Source: Dama dama (Eukaryota > Chordata > Mammalia > Artiodactyla > Cervidae). Taken from it: a stretch of DNA of 64,000 nt. Location of the stretch: positions 75,051,001 to 75,115,000 of the forward strand of contig NC_083698.1 of the NCBI RefSeq assembly GCF_033118175.1. Reading direction: 5' to 3'. Below, piece after piece: positions 46,205-58,344 of the stretch (position 1 is the stretch's first letter; every line of letters starts with the position of its first letter). The notes under the pieces are model-generated. The model was not told the DNA's origin. It was given only the letters and a program-made list of their open reading frames with translations, and did no database searches. The translations under genes were made by a program, and so were the position numbers.

Positions 46205-46567
46205 CATTTTCGTAATTAATTAAGACCATCTCTTCTGAATAACTGACGTTAGAGTTGTTCTAATTGAGATACAATTTACATACAGTAGAATACACTCTTT
46301 CTAATGAACAGTTCTATTAACCTAACAGATGGACACAGTTTACAACTACCACCACAAGCAATACATAGCTCAATTCCATCACTGTAAGAAGTTTCTGTAA
46401 AGCCTCTCCCCATTCCCACCCCTACTAATCTTGTTTTCTTTTCCTACAGTTTTGCTTTTTATAGAACATCATGTAAATGGGATCATAAAGTATATGACTT
46501 TGAATCTAGCATCTTTCGCTTATCACAATGTATTTGACATGCTTCCATGATGCTGTGTGTATAAATT

Positions 46568-47314
46568 CAGTTCAGTTCAGTCACTCGGTCATGTCCGACT
46601 CTTTGCAACCCCATGAACCACAGCATGCCAGGCCTCCCTGTCCATCACCAACTCCCAGAGTCCACCCAAACCCATGTCCCTTGAGTCAGTGATGGTATCC
46701 AACCATCTCATCCTCTGTCGTCCCCTTCTCTTCCTGCCTTCAATCTTTCCCAGCATCAGGGCCTTTTCAAATGAGTCAGCTCTTTGCATCAGGTGGCCAA
46801 AGTATTGGAGTTTCAGCTTCAACATCAGTCCTTCCAATGAACACCCAGGACTGATCTCCTTTAGGATGGACTGGTAGGAAGTCAAGAAACACCTGTAGTA
46901 ACAGGCAAATTTGGCCTTGGGGTACAGAATGAAGCAGGGCAAAGGCTCAGAGAGTTCTGCCAAGAGAACACACTGGTCATAGCAAACACCCTCTTCCAAT
47001 AACACTAGAGAAAACTCTACACATGGACATCACCAGATGGTTGACACCAAAATCAGATTGATTATATTCTTTGCAGCCAAAAATGGAGAAGCTCTATACA
47101 GTCAGCAAAAACAAGACCAGGAGCTGACTGTGGCTCAGATCAGGAACTCCTTATTGCCAAATTCAGACTGAAATTGAAGGAAGTGGAGAAAACCACTTGA
47201 CCATTCAGGTATGACCTAAACCAAATCCCTTATTACTATACAGTGGAAGTGAGAAATAGATTTAAGGGACTAGATGTGGTAGACAGAGTGCCTGATGAAC
47301 TATGGATGGAGGTT
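46568..47314. mobile_element. BovB with 5' inversion (twin-primed insertion)
   Basis: 46568-46875 is the BovB 3' end in antisense (ttcagttcagtcactcggtcatg ... ttaggatggactggt). 46876-47314 is BovB endonuclease-region sequence in sense (encoding GVQNEAGQRL..FCQENTLVIANTLF). Both lie between one 14-bp repeat pair, tgtgtgtataaatt (46554-46567 and 47315-47328). One event with inversion of its 5' part and internal deletion explains this. Confidence 0.9.
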
Positions 47315-47784
47315 TGTGTGTATAAATTAGTTTGACTCTTTATTGATGAGTAGTATTCCAATGGATGGATATAGCATTCTTTGCTTGTTTTTTGCCTCTT
47401 TAAGGACATTTGGGTGACTTCCAGTTTTGGGCTATTACAAATAAAGACTTTATAGGTATCTATATACAGTCTTTCATGTGACCTTAAGTTTTAACTTCAC
47501 TTGGTTAAGTAACTAAGAGTGGGTTTCTGGGTGCTATGGTAAGTATTATGTTTAACTTTAGAAGAAACTGTCAAACTGTTTTCCAGAATGGCTGTAGCAT
47601 TTTGCAACTCCACCAGTATTGTATAAAAATTCCAGTTACTCCAATCCTCTCCAGGGTTTGGAGTTAACACATAGTTGATATGTTTAGTTTTTCATTTTGT
47701 TTGAAGTTGCTTTGCTTTTAGCCATTCTAATAGGTGTATGCTAATAACTCATGGTGGCTTTAATTTGTATTTCTCTAATGCTAA

Positions 47785-47998
47785 TGATGGGCTTCCCTGG
47801 TGGTTCAGATGGTAAAAAAAAAAATCTGCCTGCCAGTGCAGGAGATCCGGGTTTTATCCCTGGGTTGGGAAGATCCCCTGGAGAAGGGAAAGGCTACTGA
47901 CTCCCGTCTTCTTACCTGGAAAATTTCATGGACAGAGGAGCCTGGCAGGTTACAGTCCCTGGAGTTGGACATGACTGAGCAATTAACACTTATTTACT
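47785..47998 (+). mobile_element. Bov-tA SINE with target duplication, inside L1
   Basis: Head with an expanded A run (ggtaaaaaaaaaaatctgcc), then the body. The repeat taatgctaa flanks it at 47776-47784 and 47999-48007. The body lacks the gggtcgcaaagagt block before ggacatgactgagc. Confidence 0.94.
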
Positions 47999-48480
47999 TA
48001 ATGCTAAGGAAGTTGAGTACCTTTTCATGTGCTAATCTGACATTTTATATTCTCCTTGGTGAAGTGTATAGTTAAACCTCTGCTCATTTTTTTAATTGAG
48101 TTGTTCATTTTCTCATGATTGAATTTTGAAAACTATCTATGCATTCTGGACACAAGACTTGTGCAAGATGTTTGCTTAACAAATATTTCCTCCCTGCCTG
48201 TGGCTTATCTTTAATTCTCTTAATTTGACTTTCAGAGAGCAGAGGTGTTTAATTTTGATGGAACCCAATTTATCTTTTTTTTTTTTTCTTCTATGGATCA
48301 CTCTCTGGGTATTGTATCCAAGAAATCTTTGTTCAACCCAAGATGACAGAGATTTCGTCCCATATTTTACTCTGGATGTTTAATAGCTTGAGATTTTATG
48401 TTTAGGTTTATGACCTATTCTGAGTTAATTTTTGTATGTTGGACCTGATAGTAGGTGTTTACCTACAATCTAGAAAATAG

Positions 48481-49814
48481 ACTGTAGTTAAACACATTTT
48501 GCATTTCTACTTCTAGTCATTTCACCTAAAAACTAAAGAAGGAAGTTCCTTCTGTCCAAACTTTTTGCAGATCAAAAGTAGAAGAGATAACATTCGGTCA
48601 GATCCCAGATAACCTACAGATACATTTAAAAGAATTCTAGTAGATGACTGGGTTTTCTAAACATTTCATTGTTTATCCAGAGTAAATAATCAGTGAGTCT
48701 AGTTTTATCATTATAGCTTATTTTTTATGATTCCTGTAAAACTATCCTAGAAAAAGTCTAAGCTCAAGATAACTCTTTGGTTTCTGTTTTTTGAATCTCC
48801 AGCTTAAAAGTTATACTCTAGTGGCAAGTTTATCTTTTGCATGTCTCCCATGCTATTCCCTGATAAATGATTAAGAATTAAATAAAAGGCCTAAATTCCC
48901 CACAAAAATCTAGCATTGTTTACTCTTCTGACCCCAAGCTCTCAGCCCAGGTGATACATTAATTAAGAGGGATGCTGGTCGGTTTCATAACTAAAATGGT
49001 TGATATTTTGAGAAATAATTCTCACTGCTTAAACTAGATAGCAAAGCAGATAATAGGCTTATCTACGTGATTCAACAATAACTTCTGAGGTGTTTGTTTT
49101 TTTTAACACGATGGAACTAAACATTTCCAACTAGAGGAGATGACATTTGAATTTCAAGCGAAAGTGGTGTGTTTTGTATTTGGACCAGTATTTTGAGTTG
49201 ACGAGTTGCCAAAATATAGGGTAGAATTTACTGGGCTGTTCAACGTAAAAGCTTTTAATTATCATTGCCATTAGCAGAGCTAGACTTTATAAGGGGCAGG
49301 CCAAGAGGCTGGCAGGCCTCCAGTTTAAAAAGGATAGGAAAATACTACTGTGACTATGAACTATACTGGAAATAGAGAAGAGGGGAAAACTTCATTTTGT
49401 GGAGTTCTCTTCGAGAAAATGACATGACTGTAAGAACTTTGATGGACCCATCAAAGGATGTGCTGGGCTAAAGCTCCTGAGGTTGGGTGGTGGAGGTGGG
49501 GAAGGTTCATGATATCATAAATATGTAATTGCCTGCTAAGGTGGGGAGGTTTCATCTTTTTTCCTGGGCGAAGTAAATGCATAAGACTCTGGGTCCCTGA
49601 CAGTCCCCTCTGGCTACTCAGCCTTTCCCATAAATGCATGTCAAATACTCAGTTTTAAAATATCATAGGAAGGTCCCCCAAATTATTAGTCTGTGTGGAG
49701 GTCACATATGGCCAGCTCTACCCTTTCCTTGAAGTAGTGAATGGCATTGCTGAAACCTTAATCCAGATAGTTAAATGGCTGTGAGAGCTGTATAGTAAAG
49801 ACAGACAGTATGCC
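48481..49814. other. Unassigned sequence, no gene recognised
   Basis: Ordinary A+T-rich DNA. The longest frame is 62 codons (49451-49639 minus). No repeat family is recognised. Confidence 0.4.
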
Positions 49815-50035
49815 ATTCAAATTTCTTTATTGGAGGATAATTGCTTTGCCACGTTGTGTTAGTTTCTGCTGCACAACAAAGGGAGTCAGCTGTGTGTATA
49901 CATACATCCCCTCCCTCTTGGGCTCCCTTCTGCCCACCCCATCCCACCTCTCTGGGTCATCACAGAGCACCAAGCTGAGTTTCCTCTGCTATATAGCAGC
50001 TTCCCACTAGCTATTTATTTTGTGCATGGTAGTGT
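49815..50035 (-). mobile_element. L1 3' end (ruminant type), antisense
   Basis: aatttctttattggaggataattgctttgcc, gtgttagtttctgctgcacaacaaag and tatacatacatcccctccctcttgggctccc are the reverse of the ruminant L1 3' UTR, seen in sense at 58345-58740. Confidence 0.85.
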
Positions 50036-50108
50036 GTATATGCTCTTGAGCTGCAACTATTTAAGCATTGGTTAGGAGAAATGTTTCATCTGGAATCAAA
50101 GGATAAGA

Positions 50109-50149
50109 CTGGTTGGTTGGTTGGTTGGTTTGTTGGCTGGTTGGTTTGG
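50109..50149. repeat. (TGGT)n microsatellite, imperfect
   Basis: Five exact ggtt units followed by interrupted ttgttggctggttgg units. It abuts no recognised transposon tail. Confidence 0.85.
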
Positions 50150-52257
50150 GGGCTGTGTTACAGTTGGAAGAATAGATGAGGGTGTCTACTTGCAGCCAAC
50201 TAAAGCCTGATGATCTTTAAGAGGTAGTTGGGGATGCCACATTGAGAGCTATTGGAGTCTGCACTCATGATCTAGGTGACCAACTGGAATGAAAAAAGGA
50301 ACTTTTCACACCTTCCTGTAAATGATGACTGAGAAGCTACTCATTGCTCAAAGCTCTGGGGATATAAGTAGAAGTTGGCGTTACTCCGTTTTATAGGATG
50401 GCTAATGATGCAGGGGTGTGTGGAGCTGAGCTGGGCTGAATAATATCACCCAAGCCTCCTTGCTGAATCTCTGAGTCTCCCACAAATCCCTGGGGGAGGG
50501 GAGGAGAGCTTATCTGCTCCTCCTTGTCACCCTGTCTCTGCAGCACCTAAGGAAAAATGATTCCATGGGAAGTAATAAATGTCCAAAAGGGGGGAGTTGA
50601 AACAGCTGGGGAGTGAGGGCTACACAGATCTCTTCAGGGCTAATATTTGCTGGAATATTTTCCTGGAACAATTCAGTAGTGGCTTCAAGACTTGGAGTTT
50701 GAATTAGCTTCAAATCTCCATCCTATGGTATTTCTTACTGGAATAGACAATTTGAAAGATTTTCCTTTGATTTTAGGTTGGCAGCTTAAAATGTAAGTTC
50801 TTCTGTGAGAAGACCTTAATAGACATACACATGACAATGTTAAGAATGACTATGATCCAAGCCATTTGGTAACAGTGTCATCATCCTTAGAAGCCAGCTT
50901 ATATCTGTTGTCTATATCTCTTCTAATTCTGTGAGGAAATGTAAAGCATGTACTCATATTGTATTGAGATGAATCATTCCCATAACAAGAATCTGAAAGT
51001 TTTGCCAACCACTGGGCATCTAAACCTCCGTGGGCTGCCAAGAACAGCTACTGACAGCCATTGGCGTGGACTTCAGCAAACCACACACCCTCTGATGCTC
51101 CTTTGCCCCAGTCTTAAAGTTGTGCCCTAACATTTACAACTGCTACCTTCTACAGACAAAACACACACACACATGCAAGGCAGGTTAAATAAATAAAGAT
51201 AAATAAGGAGTCATGCAGTCAACGTGGATGAAAGACACCAAAAAAACATAAAAGGACGTTAAGGAACCAACCTCCCATCCTGCACACTCAATCAGGAGAG
51301 AACTGAGCACCTATGATTATTAAATAATACTGTCCTGGACAGAAGCCAGGGTGCCCAAGACTCTTTTTCTGTAGCACCATTAAATGTATGAGAATCAAAA
51401 GAAGGTAATTTCCCAGCTACAGTCAGCCCCTTCATTACAAGCCAGCTCTGGGGGGTAATTAGTCTCTTCCTCAGAATTACTTCCTCCCCTTACATCACCC
51501 CTACCTTACATCTTGGCCATGACTTACCCTCCAGGAAGCACAGAACTCCTGCAGTCACCCCCTCCATCCCCAAGAGAGCCCTGCCTTTCTGTTTCTTTGC
51601 TTGTTCTAGAACAACTCTGATTTACTTCTGTCTTTTTTCCAGCTAGTCCTCCTAGTGCCAATTATTGAATGATAGCCTTCTGCTTCTAAACACACGTCCT
51701 AACAGGCATAAATCAGTAATCTGTTTTGGGAAGTGATTAGAAAGAGAAATGTATTTAAATTTGCTGCAGTAGTGATGGGGCAGAAGATAGGAGGCCTGGG
51801 AGGAGGGCGTCTGGCCAGCTGCTCAGAGAGAGCCTCGGAAGAGCCGCACCACGGTAATGAGGTCCACATGTTCCAAGAGCCGGACTACAGCGGGTGAGAC
51901 ATGCAAAGTGGATTTGGTCAGTTTTCCACAGTGTATAACACTCAGGGAAAAGAACTCATGTTACCCAAATTCACTGAAAAAAGTGGTTGTAAAACCCAGC
52001 ATTTCTGCTCATCGTCTTTTCAGATTAATAGGGAACATGCGAGTAGACCCACATGTTTCCTCCAGCTATCAAGACATTTTATCCTCCGAAGCAATCCCTC
52101 CCAGGAAGACAATCAAGAGAAAGTTTGGCTAGTGCCTTGCCTCTGGAAAGTGTGTCCTCTGACAGGCGGCATCAGCAGCTTGGGGATGCTTGCTGGGCTC
52201 TCTGGGGAGACTGTCCAGGAATCTGTCCTCTATCAACCTCTCTTACGGATTCTTATG
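50150..52257. other. Unassigned sequence, no gene recognised
   Basis: Open frames near the end (51857-52132 and 51901-52281, plus strand) overlap each other and have no known domain. The block at 51780-51900 is more G+C-rich, with donor-like gggtgagac near 51894, but no acceptor or homology supports an exon. A short (AC)n lies near 51161-51173. Confidence 0.4.
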
Positions 52258-52484
52258 CCTGCTGGTTCAAGCTCTGCCTGAAAGGCAAAGCTTCTCCAAC
52301 ATGCTGTAATTACTGGACTAATTTTTGTTAACTTAGTCTTCATTGACTCATCACCTTTAGCACAGGATACAAGGGCTATCCAGAGCAAACTACCACCACA
52401 ATCTGCCTCTTTTACCTTAAGAAAATATTTCTTTCAGAAGCTAAACAGTAGGGGACAAGCATGAAATGCGACCAACTTGAAGCT
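52258..52484 (+). repeat. Unclassified interspersed repeat, copy B
   Basis: Second copy of the unit at 28123-28350, in the same orientation, with a 3-base gap near cacctttagcac relative to copy A and scattered substitutions. Downstream sequence is not shared. Confidence 0.75.
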
Positions 52485-52971
52485 GGGAGATGCAGGGCTT
52501 CCAAGGAGACGCTAAGATTTTTGTGACAACCCCAATCCTGATAACACTGAGAGGCTGGGGTTGGCCCAAGAAAAACAATGATAAGATTTATCTTCCTTAT
52601 CTTTGGCTGTAAGCTTTTTTTTTTTTTTTTTTTTTGCAGCTTTGAGGACTTGTAAGAGCAAAATCTGATGGCTTTTAGACGTGGGGCTCTTTCTGGCAAC
52701 AGAAAGCCAGGGCCTAAAAAGGGGGTGGAATTGTGAGTGCTTGGTTTTAAGAAATATAGACTTAATGAGTCCCTCCTGAGTCTCCAGCTACCTTTCTTGA
52801 AGGAACTTGAATAAGGAGTTGCACACAAGATCCCTTAATCCTACAAACATTAGTGAGCCTCTCCTTTGTGGGTGCATAAAAATAAAGAAAGAAATTCTCT
52901 TCCCCAAAGAATTCATGATCTTATTTAGCAACATCATATATAGTAATGTTCAGTGCAACAGAGGGCAAGAT
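52485..52971. other. Unassigned sequence with T run
   Basis: It contains a T run at about 52616-52635. The 138-codon minus frame here (52412-52828) reads through this run as poly-Lys and has no known domain. It may be a further part of the unclassified repeat not retained at 28 kb. Confidence 0.4.
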
Positions 52972-52974
52972 GCT

Positions 52975-53246
52975 GCTGCTGCTCCTAAGTCACGTCAGAC
53001 GTGTCCGACTCTGCGCAACCCCATAGACGGCAGCCCAACAGGCTCCTCTGTTCCTGGGATTCTCCAGGCAAGAATACTGGAGTGGGTTGCCATTTCCTTC
53101 TCCAATGCATGAAAGTGAAAAGTGAAAGTAAAGTCGCTCAGTCAGTCTGACTCTTAGCGACCCCAAGGACTGTAGCCTACTAGGCTCCTCCGTCCATGGG
53201 ATTCTCCAGGCAAGAGTACTGGAGTGGGTTGCCATTGCCTTCTCTG
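52975..53246 (-). mobile_element. Bov-A2 SINE, antisense, with 12-bp target duplication
   Basis: Two Bov-A units in reverse with the gaaagtgaaaagtgaaagtaaagtcgctcag linker. The repeat gggcaagatgct lies at 52963-52974 and 53247-53258. The CTG run is short (gctgctgctgctcc). Confidence 0.95.
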
Positions 53247-53479
53247 GGGCAAGATGCTAGAGCTATGAAAAGGCTTCAGTTGGAACCCTTGAGAAGAAAA
53301 TCCAGGGTGGCATGAAAGAGAGTAAAAATAAATAAAGATTTCCCATCTAAGAGACTTTTCATGGAAGAATATGAATTAACCACATAGATACAAAGGGGAA
53401 GATGTTTATCATAAAGAAAAACTTTGGGTATTTTAATTACCTAAAATTAGAGAACTGGCTTACTCACCCAAATTGAAAT

Positions 53480-53745
53480 TTGAAAATCTCTTTTCTCTTT
53501 TTCTTTAATAGAAGTATAGTTGATTTTCAAAGTTGTGTTAATTTCTACTGTACAGCAAAAAGGTTGTTATACATTTAAATATATTCTCTTTCATATTCTT
53601 TTCAACTATGCTTTATCTCAGGATATTGAATATAATTCCCTGTGCTCTACTGTAGGACCTTGTTGTCTATCCACCCTCTATATAGTTTGGGTTTGCTCAC
53701 CTCAAACTCCCAGTCCACCCCTCCCACACCCCCTGTTTTATTTTT
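53480..53745 (-). mobile_element. L1 3' end (ruminant type), antisense
   Basis: agttgattttcaaagttgtgttaatttc, actgtacagcaaaaagg, ctcaggatattgaatataattccctgtgc and aggaccttgttgtctatcc give the reverse of the ruminant L1 3' region, ending in a C-rich stretch. Confidence 0.85.
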
Positions 53746-55002
53746 TTAAACTTTGGACTCTTCCTGACTTTAAACAAAAAGTGAAAGAGACATTCAATGC
53801 CTAAAGCAGCTAAAAGCAAAGTTGCAGTGAATAAACTCCAGGGAGGGTGTGGCAGGCCCCATGCCCTCAGTCCATTATCTGTTTCTCCCAGTAGCCTTTG
53901 CGGGGGGCTGCAGAAAATGGCAAATTAGGTTAAGAACCGAGCAATGTGGAAAATTCTGGGCGGTCTGCTATTAAGTGCAAGAAGCAGATCACAACCAGGC
54001 AGTCACTCATCTCCTGAAATGCACATCCCTAGCCTGACGGGGGGACTCAGGGCAGGTGGTGAGGTTTGACTCAGGAGACATGCAGGTTGGGTGGTCACAT
54101 ATGTGCCAGGCTCCAGTGGGACACGAGGAGGACAGTCCAGGGGAACCGTGCGTTCTTGCCACTTTCCATCATGGAACATGGAAGAGCCCAGGAATTCTTT
54201 TTCTGTCCTTCCGCTCCCAGATAGTTTTGAAGATTCTTGTGTCAAAGCAGGAGAGAACCTATTTTATTTGCTGGCTTGACGTTTAACTTTGGAAAATTGC
54301 CACATATTAGGGTCTCTACTCTTGTCTCAAGTCCTGCAAATATTAGAGGTGATTTGTTTTTCTTAAATTGACAATGCCACCCCATCATGTTTTATTTTGG
54401 GTTGTGTTTGCTAAATAAATATTTATTTAACCTATTTTAACTTTCTATGTAATTACAGTTTATGTGTGTCTTTTTAAAGCAGCGTATAATTCCATCTTTT
54501 TTAACCCAATCCGACAAATTTTTTCACCTTACTTGGAGAATTTATTTAGTTTTATTGTTACCATCTTTTCTACTTTCCTTTTCTTATGATTACTTGCTTT
54601 TTATACCTTCTTTTCTTTGTTTTGTTATATGTTTCTTTATCCTCCCCAAAAGTTTGATTTCCTGTTGGAGTTCTAGTCTATGTTACATTTGTTTAAAACA
54701 AAACAAAACAAAACACCTCATTCCTCTACTGAAATAAAAAATGGAAAAGTATCTTTTTACTCCTCATTGCTGGAAAAAGAATCTTATTCCAGTTTTCTTT
54801 CCCTCACTTCCCATTCCTTCCTAATATAAAATGAGATTTCAAACCAGATTGTTATTAATTTTCTTCATTTTACAAAGTTCATTTCAGAAATTATTTGACA
54901 TGAGAATTAAGGTTCTCTAATAATATATTTTTTTTCAAATTGCTATCCTTGAGATCTTATTTTGATTCAACTTTCAGTAAGGGGAGTATGTATGACTGTG
55001 AT
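53746..55002. other. Unassigned sequence, no gene recognised
   Basis: The 54000-54250 part is more G+C-rich and has overlapping short frames on both strands without motifs. An (AAAAC)n run lies at 54697-54714. No repeat family is recognised. Confidence 0.4.
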
Positions 55003-55835
55003 AAGTTGCTTTCAGTTCAGTTCAGTTCAGTCCCTCCGTCGTGTCTGACTCTGCAACCCCATAAATCGCCACACACCAGGCCTCCCTGTCCATCACCAGC
55101 TCCCAGAGTTTACTCAAACTCATGTCCATTGAGTCGGTGATGGCATCCAGCCATCTCATCCTCTGTCTTCCTCTTCTCCTCCTGCCCCCCAAATCCCTCC
55201 CAGTATCAGGGTGTTTTCAAGTGAGTCAGCTCTTCCCATCAGGTGGCCAAAATATTGGAGTTTCAGCTTCAACATCAGTCCTTTCAATGAACACCCAGGA
55301 CTGATTTCCTTTAGGATGGACTGGTTGGATCTCCTTGCAGTCCAAGGGACTCTCAAGAGTCTTCAACACTGCAGTTCAAAAGCATCAATTCTTCAGCGCT
55401 CAGCTTTCTTTATAGTCCAACTCTCACATCCATACATGACCTCTGGAAAAACCATAACCTTGACTAGATGGACCTTTGTCGGCAAAGTAATGTCTCTGCT
55501 TTTTAATATGCTGCTTAGGTTGGTCATAACTTTCCTTCCAAGGAGTAAGCTTTTAATTTCATGGCTGCAATCACCATCTACAGTGATTTTGGAGCCCAAA
55601 AAAAGAAAGTCAGCCACTGTTTTCATTGTTTCCCCATCTATTTGCCATGAAGTGATGGGACGGATGCCATGATCTTAGTTTTTTGAATGTTGAGCTTTAA
55701 GTTGCTTTAGTCATTTCCAACCCTTTGTGACACTAGGGTCTGTCAGGCTTCTCTGTCCATGGGATTCTCCAGGCAAGAATACTGGGGTGGGTTGCTATGC
55801 CCTACTCCAGAGGATCTTCCCAACCCAGAGATACA
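54998..55835 (-). mobile_element. Bov-tA remnant, antisense, split by BovB
   Basis: The start (about 54998-55012, gataagttgcttt) and the main part (55709-55835: agtcatttccaaccctttgtgac ... ctccaggcaagaatactgg) form one Bov-A body when the BovB and one repeat copy are removed. The tRNA-like head is missing. Confidence 0.8.
55013..55698 (-). mobile_element. BovB LINE, antisense, 5'-truncated, inside a SINE
   Basis: It runs from the reversed tail (cagttcagttcagtccctcc) through the 3' UTR into the ORF2 end (tttttgaatgttgagcttt). The 10-bp repeat aagttgcttt at 55003-55012 and 55699-55708 marks it. A 77-codon minus frame (55393-55626) still encodes the GSKITVDG to CESWTIKKAE block. Confidence 0.94.
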
Positions 55836-56009
55836 TCAAGTAATTTTTAATAGAAATTTTAATTTAATGATTGTAGTTTCAAATGCAAGAAATAACACAG
55901 AGAGATTCCCATATATGCTTTATTTGGTTTTCCCTTCTTGCAGAACTTTACTACACTATCACAACTAGGATGTTGACAATTTACAGATCTTATCCAGATT
56001 TCCCAGTCT

Positions 56010-56600
56010 TACTTGTATTCCCTTATTAGTGTTTGTAAATGTGTTTATTTCTATACAGTTTTATCATGTGTAAGTTTTTGTATCTTCCACCACAGTCAAG
56101 ATATGGAACTGTTTCCTCCCCAAAAAGAACCCTCCTTCACACCCACCTCTCCCACTACATTCACCCCATCCAGTCCCTAATCTCTGATGTTGACTAATCT
56201 TTCCTCCTACTCTTTCGCTTTCTCATTTCAAGAATGTTATATAGAGGGAAGCATACAGTAATTACCATGGAGGATTGAATTTTCACAAAGCATAATTCTC
56301 TAGAAATTAACACAAGTTGTTGCATGCATCCATGATCTGTTTCTCTTCACTGCTGAGTCGTATTCTATGGTATAGATATACCACAGTTGAGCCGTTCATC
56401 TTTTGAAATGTATCTAGTTTTTTTCCCCAGTTTGAGGATACTACAAATAAAATTTCTATGAACATTGGTGTTCAGGTTTTATGGGAACCTAAGTTTTTAT
56501 TTCTTTTGAATACATGCCAATTGTTAAATCATATGGTAACTGCATACTTTGTTTTATATGAAACTGCCAAATTGTTTTCCAGAGTCGCTGTACCACTTTA
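56010..56600 (-). mobile_element. Old L1 3' UTR, antisense
   Basis: atacagttttatcatgtgtaag, atgttatatagagggaagcatacag, tgctgagtcgtattctatggtat, tgccaaattgttttccagagtcgctg: antisense old-L1 3' UTR and ORF2 end, diverged. Confidence 0.7.
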
Positions 56601-57489
56601 CTTAAGCAATTTTTAAAAGAAAGATATAAATTTATATTTTTCTGGGCTCTTATTTATCTCCAAAAGTCTCTTTGTTGCCTTCACACATATGATAAATTGG
56701 CTGGGAAAAATGCACTTGTTTTGCAATAGCTTTTCCTTAAAATTCTATAAGATTTGTTCCAACATCTTGTACTAGTCTATGTTTTAGAGAAATCAGTGTC
56801 TAGCTCAATTTTTGTTTCTTTGAAGATAACCAGTTTTTCTTATTTGGTTACTTCATATGATGTTTTCTTTTTTCTTTGCTTAAAAAAAGCACAAAGTATT
56901 AAAAAAAAAGGGGGGGGGGTGTGGTCTCTTCTTAACAGGTTACATGAAACATGGTAGTTTTTATCTCTATTTTTAGGCCTTTGATTTAGCCCCCCAAAAT
57001 TTCCTCAATTATGTGTTTGATCATAGATTCTGTTAGATTCTGAGCCCTGCCATTCTTTGCAGTATTTACTACCTATGCTGTCATCATTTTCTTACATTTG
57101 TTTTTCTTTTTACATTCTGAGACAGCATTGCAACTTTGGGTGTTTTTTTCTTTTCCATCAGTGATTCATTTTTACATAGTGACAATTCAGGTTTTGAACA
57201 CTTACAACTGGATTTAAATTTTGCTTGCAATTTCAATTATCTTTCAAACTTCCAATATCACTCATACCTTCTTTTTCACATTTGTCTCTCCACCAGCCTC
57301 AAGAGGTCATAACTTCTCACTTTCAGTCGAAGTTATAGAGCATGTTTTTTTCCTCTGGTTTGCATAATAAGTTGCTTTGGAAGGCATGTTTCCCTCTTGC
57401 ATTTTCAGAAAATATTCACTTCCCTTGTGCTGCAGTATTTTGTACATTTTTTAGTTGAAAATGTAAATTTTTTCTAAATCATAAAAAAA
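56601..57489. other. Unassigned T-rich sequence
   Basis: T-rich with an A9-G10 homopolymer junction at 56901-56919. It may be further antisense L1 that I cannot align (ttaaaattctataagatttg). No gene. Confidence 0.35.
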
Positions 57490-57790
57490 CAAAATTCATC
57501 ATTTGAACTAATCTAAAGCATGCAATTCCATGGCTTTTAGTACCTTCATAACACTTTACAATCATCACCACTATTTAACTTCAGAACATTTTCATCACCC
57601 CCCAGAGGAAACCCTGCACTTAAGAAGTAATCACTTCTCATTCCCTCCCATCCCTTGGTCCTTGGCAACCCCTTATCTGTCTTCTGTCTCTATGGATTTG
57701 CACACTGGATATTTTGTATAAATAGCATCATACACTTTGTGGCCTTTTGTGTCTGACTTCTTTCACTTAGCATATTGCTTTGAAGTATTT
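57490..57790 (-). mobile_element. Old L1 3' UTR, antisense
   Basis: tttcatcaccccccagaggaaaccc, ttggcaaccccttatctg, tctctatggatttgcacactgg, tttgtgtctgacttctttcacttag follow the antisense 3' UTR of old L1 (same part as 12074-12480). Confidence 0.8.
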
Positions 57791-58071
57791 TTAGTTAGAT
57801 TTTTTTCTTTGATCATCATTCTTACCCACATAGATTAATTTGGCTACCATATTTGTTAAGAGGTAGTGTGGCAAGGTTGCCACCCTGTTTTTACTTGATG
57901 ACTGGGATAAGCTCCTTCTCCACTCTCTGTCTAGCAGAAGAGCACATAATTGTGCCAAGTCTTATCCTTATCACCTCCCCACCCCCCATGCCTGTTGGCT
58001 TTCATCAAGTGTAGTTCTGCTGGAATCAGACTGAAATCTCACCTCCACTGGCTAATTAAATAGCCTGCATG

Positions 58072-58303
58072 TGAACTTCCCTGGTGGTTGAGTGGTTAAG
58101 AATCCACCTTCTGATGCCGTGGACACTCGATCCCTACTAAGATCCCATATGCCACGGACCAACTAAGTCTGCATGCTACAGTTACTGAGACTGCCTGCTC
58201 TGAGTCACAGCTAGAGAAAAGCCCATGCACAGCAGTGAAGATTCTCTGTGCCTCAACTAAGACCCAATGCAGTAAAAAATAAATTAAAAGAAAAAAAAAA
58301 AGG
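58072..58303 (+). mobile_element. CHR-1 type SINE
   Basis: Head acttccctggtggttgagtggttaagaatcc, then ctcgatccctactaagatccc, gccacggaccaactaagtctgc, agagaaaagcccatgcacagcagtgaagat and an A-rich tail. The longer 3' part separates CHR-1 from CHR-2. Confidence 0.88.
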
Positions 58304-58344
58304 CTGAATGATTTTCAGAAAAAAAAGTAGAACCTAGAGTGAGG

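Larger units (their letters stand above)
46235..48480 (-). mobile_element. Old L1 3' region, antisense, split by BovB and Bov-tA
   Basis: Host segments are 46235-46567, 47329-47784 and 48007-48480. Antisense 3' UTR and ORF2-end words (tgagatacaatttacatac, gaacatcatgtaaatgggatc, gtcaaactgttttccagaatggctg, ttaattttgatggaacccaattta) resume exactly across both insertions. Confidence 0.85.

Noticed and set aside
51857..52281. Overlapping 91- and 126-codon plus-strand frames with a donor-like gggtgagac
   Set aside because: No acceptor, no homology, and the second frame enters the unclassified repeat.
52412..52828. 138-codon minus-strand frame
   Set aside because: It reads through a T run as poly-Lys and includes part of the unclassified repeat, with no domain.
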